NCBI RefSeq assembly: GCF_000003605.2 | Contig: NW_003152755.1 | Span: 116,634-153,901 of the forward strand | Source of the DNA: Saccoglossus kowalevskii | Lineage: Eukaryota; Hemichordata; Enteropneusta; Harrimaniidae | Length of the DNA: 37,268 nucleotides | Direction: 5' to 3' | Shown here: in pieces, positions 13,301 through 25,300 of the stretch | Layout: each line of letters opens with the position of its first letter | Position numbering within the stretch: position 1 is the first letter of the stretch | Program-made: the position numbers and the translations under genes | The notes under the pieces: model-generated | Told to the model about the DNA's origin: nothing | Seen by the model: the letters and a program-made list of their open reading frames with translations, nothing else | Database searches by the model: none

Positions 13301-16300
13301 AACGCTCACCCCCCAATCTTGATACAATAAAGAAGTTGGTCCTTTCTTTTCACATTCTGCCCAAGGGCGTGTTTGCGCTGTTTACATTTATTTTTCAAGA
13401 TTTTTCCATCAGAATCAGAACACTCAGCAAGTCTACAAAAATGTATATTAAAGCAAAAACGGTAGTTCTCATTTTGAAGTATGTCGTTGCCCTGAAAAGG
13501 GCCGTTCGTTTGTGTTTTTTTAGGAACGATTCATGCAAATCTTACAGCATATGGAGAACTACGAAGCAAGTGTCGCACTTGTTCAGCTTTAGCATAATCG
13601 ACAATGAAACAAATGTTGCAATATTGTATCAACCCATACCTGGGAGAGAGGTTGAAACCATGTTGTTTTGGCTTAATAAAATATTTGCTAGCAGCTTGCG
13701 AATCCATGGGCCAGTAATTTTGCAATGTTACGCCAAAGACTGCCAAGTTTTTTGCCTTCTTTCATCACAGCTATTGCATTTCTGTCATGGAAAATATTCT
13801 TCTGCCGTTGGAAAAAAAAATTCTTCCTATTTCAAGCCCAACGCGATATCCATAGTGAGACATGATTCCAACCACCAGAACTTGCTGAATGGTAATTCCA
13901 CTACGATTGATGAGTGCCTGGTCCGATAAGGAAGCGATGTTGACTTAACCACTATAATGAAACACTAGTCAATTTTAGCCAATAGGTAAAGCAGATGCTT
14001 AAAGGTCAAACAGTAAACAAAAGGATCGTGCAAGTCGTTTGCCATGTTTGGCTGTTGATCCGGTATTTGTCAAAACCGGAAATAATTTTACACAGTTTAA
14101 CGTGTTTGCCGGCAAGGAAATCCTAATTCAGACGATTCTTCACTGTCGAATTTTATTATTTTTGGTTTATTTGTCACATTCTAAGCAATAAATTATTTCT
14201 TGTTACACTTCTAATGCTGCTTATTGTTCATTTATTTCCGTTGCACGTCTTCATTCAACTTTCTATTCCCTGCGGCAGATCGATCTGTGTGTTGTCAATT
14301 TTAACAGATTTCCGTTTTTGTTTTTCGCAGGGGGATACCCGGGCGATCGATATTTTTTGGCAATTGTCCATGTTCAGGGCCCTGGGCGCGTACACAGATA
14401 AATACGGTAATACACACATGAGAAAGCTGCTACATGTACATTTATGTCTTTTGTACATAAAAGACTTGAAGATTAAAATGATGTATAATTTTCACAGTTT
14501 TCACAGCAGCATAGAGACCATTATTGTGAGAACTGTTTTCATTATTTTTCAAAGACAGATTTTCACAAGCAATGACTATGTTAGCACCAACACAGCTGAT
14601 TAAATTATGAATATTACATACCTGAGCAGATTGGTGAGTAAATTGTTTTTATTGACTGCCATGGTAGCATCATGAGGGGCTAGGCTGATGAGATTACGTA
14701 ATAACTGGCACAATGTACCAATCAGAGATGGTGTCACCACACTTGGGTATCTGACTTCAGTTGTACTGAGAACAGTGGAGGAAGCTGTGTCTTGACTCGC
14801 ATCGGTACCACTAGAGGAAGAAACTGTAGAAGGAAGTAGTGATAGTGTGCTTACTAGACAGGAAAAGAATTTATAGGTAAACATTCAAATACACTCACAA
14901 TGTAATTTGCATCTGAATAGGTGCAGTAATCTTAGTGCATGCAATAGTTGATAACTGATTGGTTTGATAGGGGAACATATTTTGGGGGATAACATGCATC
15001 TATGGTGGTTACAATGTGTAAATGCATGAAGCAATATCACTCACTGTCATCACACTAGAGTTCTAGCTTCTGATAGTGGAGATTTAATATACTGTGGTAA
15101 AAAAAGTTTTATCAATAACGAAAACCATTTCAAGCTCAAATATATTTTGAGATATAAATTATCACACACATGGCCTGATTTTATAGAATTATACAAAGTC
15201 TGATTTAATTCTGAATGTAATGGTTCTTACCTTGTGATTGTGAAGATCTCTTGGATGAGTTGGTTTGCATAGATGCAATTGATGTTGATGGCGTTGATGT
15301 ACGGTGTGTGGTGTTAGGAGTAGATGTATACATCTAAAATATGATTGTCAAATATCAAACAGTTACATTATTAATACATATATTGATTTAATAATTCACT
15401 TAATTTTAAATACTGCATTTTGCTTTCTGTGAGTTTAATTTTTCATGGATGTAACTTATACTATCAACCCTCAAGTGTACATGTGTTAGTGAACTTTACA
15501 AGCAACCTGAGGGTCTTGAGTATTCCCCTAATATCATAGAAGGAACTAATCTAACAGAGGTTCATCCAAGGTTCACATATATCAAGTATTATCAAAGCAT
15601 TTGGAGTAGGATTTTTGAAGATATTGCAATGACATAAATAAATCTGACAGAGGTCCACTCAAGGTACCTACATATTGTGTAATTTTGACTAATTGATAAT
15701 GAGATATTTTGTGAATCATTAAACAAATTTAATAGTTAATAGTGTACAAGCAGAGCCCTGTAAAAACACATGTATTACAATGCTGATGGTGTTATTACTT
15801 ACAGTTGACCTGTTATCCTGTGTTATGTTGGCCCCATTACTACCATTCAATGCATCATTATCAACTGTAAAACATAATTGTATTTCAAGTATGGTTATTA
15901 TAAGTTGAGGTGTGAGCACAAATGCAATAAATATTTACATCTTATCATTCTTATACAGTATATGTCTCAGTATGAACCATAATTTATCCTGGATCTAGTA
16001 TTTTTCTTATCCCCCTATTTCTTGTGAGTTGTCTAGAAGACATTAAAATTCTGACTACTCGTTACTATTGCAAAGAAAGTATTGGTAATAAGTAAATATT
16101 TGTTGACACATTCATCATTTTACACCAGGGATTTTCACAAAACCTTTGTTTCCAAGGTAACATGAGTACTTATACGTAAATCTTTGTATTTTAAGTACCC
16201 CTTCTGATCATCTAATTTTATACAAGAGGATGATAAATAAAGAAACTCACCAGTTGTGATAAGAGTTGATGGTGATGCAGATGTTGCTGTAGTTGTTGAG

Positions 16301-19300
16301 GTAGTGACAGTTGACATATTATCTAGAATACTGACTGGTGTTATAGTACTATCTGCATAGTAATTACTTATCATTGCAGGCATCTCAGTATAGAACTGAT
16401 AGTGATGTAATAAAGCTATCAAGGCAGGTAGGCCTACTAATGATATCTAGTTACAAAATATACATTCCAAATTTAGTAATTACACAGACAAGTAATTAAC
16501 AAATGACAGGACTAAATGAGTGTTTGCATAGAAGCTGTGTGGTCTGGGAAGATTAGGCTCAAAATACAAGTTATGACACAATCCTCATTTAAGTTCATAT
16601 AGAAAACATGTGCATGTAAGTATCTTACTACTCTGTACAGCAAATGACCTGTACAAAAGTAACATCATGTAGAATGTTTATACCAAGTCTCAAGAACATT
16701 TGTTTGTCAATCCATGACTGAGATCCAGTTTAATTTTATAGCTTTAAAATTGATGCCATTTGGTTAACCTGAATTGGATAATTGCATGTGTAGATGTGTC
16801 ACAAGATGTATGTATGTGTAAAGTTTTAAAATCTGTCAAGGCATACTAGTATGTCAAAAATATGGTTCTGGAATAGCATTATCGTTCAAATAAAATAAAA
16901 TTATATTAATTCCAATCTGAAAACAAAATGACATGCATCATGTTTCCAATAACGCTAATGTATGAACCAAGTTTGAACAAAACCAGGTACCAGTAATGCA
17001 TAACCAAGGTCTGGTTCTGGAATGACTGAAACACTCAATGAGTTTTTTGCGCTAAATTGGCCGTCATTCAGCCATTTTGAATTAGATAACAATCAGACAC
17101 TGGTGTACATTTAACCCAAGATGTATGACGTATGTGTGAATGTGATCAGTCCAAGCATGTCCACTCTGGAATAGCAGTCATTAAAACAAAATCACCACCA
17201 ACAAAGCAAAATGCCATGCATCAAGTTCTTATGTCAAACATATGTACCAAGTTTAAATCCATTAATATGTAACCAAGATCAGTTTTAGGAATGACAAAAA
17301 TGAAATTTTGAGTCATCTTGAAAAGAATGCATGTATTGACATTAAGTTTGATGCAATCAATCAAGGCAGGCTCTGGTTCTGGATAACTATTCACTAAATC
17401 AAAATTTAAAATGGCTGTCATTCAGTCTTGAATTGAATAGTGAAACTAATACATGCACATACACATGTATGTATAGGGGTCTAAAAACTAACTCTGCGAC
17501 GTGATTGTGTGACTCGCCGAATGTTGATTATTGCACTCTGTGACAGGATCGCAGTGTCACTCTGCGAAGAGCACAGTTCATTTTGGTTGGTGGGTCGAAC
17601 AGCATGAATCGGTCGATGATCACCACCTTCCTTATAAAAAATTAAGTTTTAAATGGTGAAAATGGTATATACGTTAAAAAAAAGTGTGTAAAGACTATGT
17701 ACCGGCGACATGCCGCACTGTTCGGTGATCGGCAAGCACATGGAAGACAAATTGTGGAACCAAACAAATGACACTTGGTCACAGTGATTAGACACATCAC
17801 ACCGCTGGCTAGAAAAATTAAATAGTGTAACGTGCACATTGGTTTTGACTGCCTATTTACGGTGTAACGTTATCGCCATCTTGGAGTTGTAGGCTTAGCT
17901 CGACGACTATGCTCATTAGCATAGGCGGTAGCTTCAAAGCGAGTGGAACGCAAAGTACTTTTCACGCGTTCTGCAACGAATGTTGTACGTCTGCTTTGAC
18001 TTTGTTGAGTGCATCAAGGAAAATAATTTGCATGCAGTGAAAAAAACACTTGTGGTCTACGATCGATTAGCTGGTATTTTAACCACCAGATATAAAATAC
18101 TTTGTAACAGTTGTGAAAAGTGAACAAAAACGGCATTGGTTTGTAGTATGAATGTAATTATTTTTGTATCATAATTTTCGAAGTATTGCTGAAAATTATG
18201 GTTTATTTTTTTAAATGAATGCCAAATTTCGGTGGTCCATATTGACCTTAATGTAGCGGGAAGAGAAATTTTCTTATTTTTCTTGATTTTTCAATAATTG
18301 ATAAAACGGTTACTTTGTACCTTGATTCATCATCCCAGCTTTTCGAAATTTCTGAAAGACCAGTGCTCAAGCGCTAACACTACTACAGTTTCGTTAATAT
18401 TTGTATAATGTTTATAACATGTATATGTATACTACCGGTAATACTCTGTTGTTGACGATTCTGATAGAACGGGTGACAAGCTTCCTGTCACAAACAATGC
18501 ATATTTATCTAACGTCTATTGTCAGCATTATTATCAGTCAAGACTTCGTCTGAGAAATCGTTTTATTTTCTAAGTCTATATTCTATTTTAATAACACCAT
18601 CTTACTAACGCAAGGACGATGAAAAGAAAGAAAGCAAAGACGCCAATGACAGACGAGGCAAAGAAAAATTTGCAACTCAGGGTCATATTTACTAATTTAG
18701 ACTTGCCCGCAGCCTGTTGTGATTCCGATGAAAAATTACAGGACTTTCGCGTTCACCCTTCGTTTACGCAATTTATAATTATTTTTCAAGGATTTTTCAT
18801 CGAAGTCGCAACAGATTGCAAGCACGTCTAGGTCATATTATGACCAACCTCGCGAGTGGTTTGGAAGAAACGATCAGGCTGAAATATTCGCATCAACGCG
18901 AAAGAGTTTCAACTACTTAACCGATGACGACACTGATACGTGAGACCACTAATTGAATTTTCATAGACGACAATGTTAACATATGAAGAGATTGCTATAT
19001 GAAAATGACGAAGTTGAAAATATGGCTCAAAAATGGGAAATCAACATGCCAGTAATCAACCATATGAAAAAAAACTAACATGTTGGCCAGCTCAAACTCT
19101 TGCAAATTTCAGGTAAACAAGACACACCTACTGTATTTGGATTGCACCAAGAGAAATCACTGGAAAAACACCAAGATTAGAACATCCAAATACACACAGA
19201 ATAAACCCATAGGTACACAGCCGCTAAGTAGTAAACAAAAGAACACATGTTGGTCTCACCTCTGACCCAGGTGATTACGCCCTCAAACAGGGAGCACCTG

Positions 19301-22300
19301 AGAAAAAAAAATATTTAAAAAATTTCATTGGTTCTTGCTAGGCATTTAAATTGAGGGCTACGAGCAGCCATTGGTTGATTAGTGGCATGAGACCTGATCA
19401 GGCGATTAAGTGAGTACAGGAAATCTGTTGCTCGTCCACATCTGCCAAATAAACAAAGCCATCGTTTCCGTTTATGCAAAGAGCGTGCACCCATCTAATT
19501 TTCCGTTGACACAGCCATTTTAGTTTTCTATCTTTTTAGTTTCAATCCATTTACACAGCTTTAAGTTTTTTTCTCTCTTAATATTCTTAATAAAACGATA
19601 TTGATTGTACAGAAACAATTTTACCCGCTACATGCTTTATTTGGGAATTCAAAGTGATGAATATAGTCATAACAAATTATACTTGCTAATGAAAAAAAAG
19701 AACGTAACATCGTGTGAAGCGTACTTCACGCTCTACTCGCTTTAAAGCTGCCGCCTATGCTAATGAGCATAGTTGCGGATGAAGCCTTACAACTTCAAGA
19801 TGTCGTTAATGTTACCAGCTCCCTGACATTACATTGTAATAAGGGGGGGGGCAGGGGTTATTTTCGTTCAACGTAATTGCAATATTTTTTTGTTTGTACA
19901 ACGTAAATTGAAAAAATAAATTCTGTAATTCTGTAATCACAGGCTAGACGTACAACGTAATCAATCAAATATTTTTTTCGTACACTGTAAAAATGTGTCA
20001 TTTTTCTCGGTACGTACAAGAATTTACATCCAAAATAAAAAAAAGGCGTAAAGAATAATCCAGGGAAATTACATTTTCTAAACTGTAAAACGACTAGATG
20101 ACACATTTCACTGCAAAATTCAATTTTCACTGTAAACTGTAAAAACGTCTTTTTTTTCCTTGTAAGTTGTAAAAAGCCCTTTTTATTTCCTGTAAAACTG
20201 TACCGGCTACCTCCCTTGCCTCCCCTCTAATAAGGCAGCCAACAGCAACGTGCATGTGTTTTGTAACCCCTTTCATCCCCTCCGCTTTTCCACCAACCAA
20301 CCAATGGGAATCGTGCTCCGGTCGCAGAGTGCAATAATCGACATTCGGCGAGTCGCACAATCGTGTTGCAGAGTTAGTTTTTAAACCCCCATACATACCT
20401 CACATACAACATAGAAGTGTGGTATGGTGAAGAAGTGAAGTCCTTTGTTTTATACTTACATGGGTATCTTCATCCTGTACAGAGGGACCTTGCCATTTAA
20501 TACATGGATCGGAAACAGCAACATCTGGCATAGATTGTGATGTTAAATTGACAAATAAAGCAGCTGCCTGCAACAAACAGTTATTATCATCATTGAGACA
20601 TTGCGTGACGTGATTCTCAAATGATAGAATCTGTTCTTTTGGGATAATGATGAAATATTCTCTCTACCTAAAGAATACATATGCACAAATGTAGGTGTTT
20701 GTGTGTGTTTAAGAGTACACATATTTCACAATAGTTGCGTTCACGCACAGCTCCTTACACAGCACGGGCTAACGATGTGGCGACCTTTGGGTGTGAAAAT
20801 TATGCACGTGATTAAATACGTCCAACTTTCTCATTCCCAAAGTTAACAGACCTGGGGAATGTTGCATTGTCCCATGTTCATAAAACGACTATTCCACCAG
20901 TCATTACTCCGCGCTCGCTTCCACACTGATCAAAATAAATTTGGTTCGCTGTCTACGAAATGCATTAATAAAACTCTGTATTCTGTTACGCTGTTGTATA
21001 CTGTTTCTGTGCATCCAAATAAGTTGGGTACGTCTTCTCTCGCGTTCCTGTGCACGTAGCTTCAAAATTTTAACGAAACAGAAACACGCAACAGAAATAG
21101 AACCTTGCGCGTGTCATTCATTTTTCGTTCGTAAATAGCAGCTTACCAAAGGTCACCGACTAATGGCGCCATTAGCCAGTGCTAACGACTGGCCCTCCCT
21201 GTACGTGGACGCAATTGGGTCTAGCCGAAATGCAAATATGCCTAAATCAGCTTAAATCTTAGCCTGTACCTCGTGTAACGTGAACACAGCTCATATGACA
21301 TACTCATATACCGGTATGTGCACAGCTGAATAAATACAACATTAGGTTGGATTAAGAATCCAAGACATATTGCAAGAACCATTCAAACCAAATTGTCATA
21401 CATGTTTGACAAAACTTTTCACAAAACAAAAAAAAAGTATTTTATCTTTTTACAAAATAAAAATATTGCATCATACATGTATTTTAAAATTGTTAAGATG
21501 AAATTCTGTTAATACCTGCTGTCTTACAATACTGCATTCGGACTGGTCAAGCAAAAATGTTAATACTGTTCCCCATATACCACCTGGGATTTGCTGACAG
21601 CAAGAACTTAACATAATACGTCCTGATTCTGTGGACGCAAGTGCAGTAGCAATTCCCAAACCAGTAGTACGTACCTTGAATGTTGAACAAGAAAATAGCA
21701 CAAGTAATGAACACATTGAGATTTCAACATACAACACATTACATTAAAACAACAATACATTGTTTACTTTCACTTTCTACTATTATGATAATTTCATCGG
21801 AATACAAACACACAACTGCCAAGAAATACCTCAGGATCTCTGTAATACCATAATGCCAGTAACCATAACAACCCTGTGTTCATAACCTCATCTTGGTTCC
21901 CTTGTCTGATGTACAACCAATGTGAAGTCCATGTCTGAAATTAAAGACGGTTTTAAAACAAATACAAAATGAAGGTAACACAAACATGACTCATAAATAT
22001 CAAACCCGCTTGGAGTGCAGTATTTGCTTTATTGGTAGTACATACAATTATTTAAATTACAGAGGTGTCGTCAAAATAAGTACATTTTTAATGATTCAGT
22101 TTACAACAAATGTGATTTTGGGTTTATATGTTCTTCTATTGGAAATTGGCACAATAGAGCAAATATTTCTAGTGTAAATGACTTTAATTTCATGAAAGAC
22201 AAAATAAATGTTACATGTGCTGTAACTAGAAATTGTTCATGATTTAATCTTTGAATTATCAAAAATGATTTTCACAGTGACTCCCATTTTGAATTTTGTG

Positions 22301-25300
22301 ATATTCCCCGACTCACAATATATGTAAAACATTATCTCTAATTGTTTTCAATGGAAAAGTATGCTTCATAATCATGTCTTAGATCATAATAGCTGTATTT
22401 GAGAATAAATACTGTACCTTATCTGTTGAATGCTGTGACATTTCATATGCTAGATGCAGTAGACATAATGTAGCACATCTAGTAACACCTTTACCCATGT
22501 ATGACATAGCAGTACCACCACGGCCAACATGAAACGCAGATACAATCTAAATCAAAATATTTATCAATGTTAAAACAATGTATCAAGCATATAGTGATGG
22601 TCAATGCAAACATATACTGCCTGATTACATATACTGTTGCTGTCACAATTTAGTGGGTGATGAAACACCAGTGAAAAGCACTTTACAAAATTGATGCCTG
22701 CACAATAGGTTTTGTTCAGTGATATTCTATTACTGTCATACGCTACATTGTACATTTTCCACACACTTTTGAATGCGTCCTTACAAGAACTTTAGAAATT
22801 TTATAATTTTTACTGACAGAGTAATAACGTGTCATACCCACAATATTTCTTTATTATAATGCATTTTATTGGGAACAAAAAAGCAACTCAACCAGCAGTA
22901 TTGCAATATACATGTATCTCACTGTTTTGCTATCAAAATAGCAATAATTGATAGGTCAAATGTAATGATAAACTGATATCAATATTTTCGTTCACAGTAA
23001 ACTTCTATGTTTGTGTACACACCAGTGATTTCAACACACCATCACCATCGACAGGACAAAAACCCCAAGCATGTTGGGGTGTATTAAGATCAACCAATCT
23101 TTTATTTAAATGGCTTTCACAAATTTGTAATAATTCAAGCAATGAATTCATATTGAAAAAGAATATTGCTATATTTAATCTGTTTCAAAATACTTATATT
23201 AACAAAGACATGAGTTACCTCCAATAGTGATGAGAGAAATTTATGACATAGTGGTAGATTTTCCAGGTCCCTACTTCCATTACTCCAACCAGACCTACAT
23301 TAGTAGATAACAGAAAAATGTTCAAACACAAGTCATCATGGCATACTGATAGCCACTATGTGTAGTTTAAGCTACACTACTGCTCCGTGTAAATTGTACT
23401 TCAATTTTACCTAAATAATATTTTGTAACTGAATATTTCATTGTGGGACAGGAAGTAATCATGAATGCACAAACTTGTGAAAGTGATTTCACAGACTAGG
23501 TTAACTGAGACCAGAGTCTTCATCAGCATAGTGTAACCCTGGGTTTCTAGCATTTCTTGTTTTGTTACATTCAATCAGTTTGTAGTTTATATTTTCCCCC
23601 TCATTTATGCATTATGCAATCTTGGGATAAAAACGAAAGAACTGTTAATTTTGAACTATGGTGGCATATTCCTTATTTGCATATTCTCGGGGGCGGACAT
23701 CCGGGCATTTTCTACCGCCTGGCAACGCTCGCGGTGAAAACAAAGACCAAAAATTCGCAGAAAACGGTACTTTGCGATGGTTGTTGAGAGTCCCCTGAAC
23801 AGTGTAACAAGATTAGCCCTACGTGTGTAACAAATATGAATTTGGTTGTTCAGGATTACTTCAAAGTTGAGTTTGTGTTGTTTCCTCAAGTTTTCACCAG
23901 CTCCACCGGCGTTCCACAGCAGCGCACACAGAGCCCATAGAAATACGTGGTACAGTGGTGCTCGTCTTAGCAACATGGAACGTCCGTGACGTAGCTCCGC
24001 CCCAAAGGATAGCTACAAGCAGTGTAAAAGTCGGTCGTGTGCAAGAAGAAGACCGGAGAAGACTTGGCTCGTCACCGTCCGCAATGAAAATATCGTTGTT
24101 TGCAGAGTAATGAACTGAATTTGATCAACTTTCTAGCTTTCCAGTGAGGGCTTCTCCGATTATCGACCATTGATTTCTTCAGCTGCGTAATTCTCCGATC
24201 GTCGACCATTGATTTTGTCTGCTGCATCATTCTCCGATCATCGACCATAGATTTTGTCTGCTGCGTCTTTCCCTGTGTAACTGTTACAATCACCACTGCC
24301 CATGGGCGAGTGGGTAAGGTTTTTTGTTATTATCTGTCATAATTCGTCACTGTGATGAGAATTCGTCGATTTGGGACTTTTATTGAGCTTCGTTTCTGTT
24401 AGAGAAAGAACTTTTGTGTGACGATTTAGTGAAAATAAGTTGAGTTGAGTTTCGATATACTTTTCTACCCGTTGTTAAAATTACTGAAATCTATTTCCGT
24501 TGAACTAGAAGACAGACTTTTGGCTTTAGAACCTTTAGTGGTATGTGAACACAGACCATATCCTACTAAGGGTATTTTGTATACCATTGCTTTATCCCAT
24601 GTAAAGTGTGGATAAATGATATTGCTCTGTTCAGTAATAATCATATAGTTTTTAACCACTGTATAAAAATATACTGTCATTGATTTTATTTACAAAGTCC
24701 AATAATAGGCTTTGAATTTAGTCTGTGATCTGTTTGGTTAATAAGGTTAATGCATTAATATTTCTGAATCGTTGCTTGTTAGGTTAATAAGGTTGATGCA
24801 TTAATATTTCTGAACAGCTGATAGAGTTTCTCAGTGACCTATTAGGTTAATAGGGTTAGTGCATTAATATTCTGTGTTGTGACTTGTATGCCTATACTGT
24901 TTACAATGGGTATCATTACTGTATTGTTTTTATTGTTGCTCTTGTGAACTGATGTTATCCATTTAATAGCTTGAGAGATTAGTGTGTTTAATAAACCTGA
25001 CATAATAAGTTCAACGTAATATATGGTATTGTCACCTCTTATGGATGAGTGATTTGTGTGACAGTGTGTGTCCCCTTTATGGTATATATCGTAGTGTTGA
25101 TAGTGATTACTTGTATGATAGTGGTTTTTTCCTATAGAGCTAGTTTGATCTAGTGTAAACAGCACCTCATCACTGGTATATGTCGCTTACCAATCTAAAT
25201 TGTGCAGCATCAGAAGAAAACTCAAAGTGGAGAAGTTGACTCAACCCGGCCTTATCCAAAGCTCAAAATTGATTTTGTTATAATTGTTTTCTCCCTGATT

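Larger units (their letters stand above)
17467..20398. mobile_element. DNA transposon with long terminal inverted repeats (about 2.9 kb)
   Basis: The left arm 17467-17596 (GTATGTATAGGGGTCTAAAA, then ACTAACTCTGCGAC and GACTCGCCGAATGTTGATTA) is repeated in inverse orientation at 20291-20398 with about 85-90% identity over the outer 80 bp. The inner part (GAGCAC...TTGGTTGGTGG) is more diverged. No intact transposase is present. The element lies in the RTTN intron between exons at 20460 and 16446 and contains a second, inner inverted-repeat pair. Family not recognised. Confidence 0.75.
23650..24320. promoter_or_regulatory. CpG-rich patch with GC box and CRE-like site (candidate nested promoter)
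   Basis: In an otherwise CpG-poor intron this stretch is visibly GC- and CpG-richer. CCGCCCC (GC box) is at 23997-24003 and TGACGTA (CRE-like) at 23987-23993. To the left, on the minus strand, an ATG at 23976 opens a 106-codon frame with a signal-peptide-like start. To the right, on the plus strand, 24304-24315 could be an exon end (CATGGGCGAGTGG followed by GTAAGG). The arrangement suggests a bidirectional promoter of a nested transcript, or a mobile element with its own promoter. Inference only. Confidence 0.35.

Noticed and set aside
16251-16433. Alternative acceptor TTGATAG for the exon at 16251-16446
   Set aside because: It would start with two bases of a codon although the preceding exon ends in phase 0; the upstream TAACTAG keeps the frame and adds the [11 protein letters not shown] helix.
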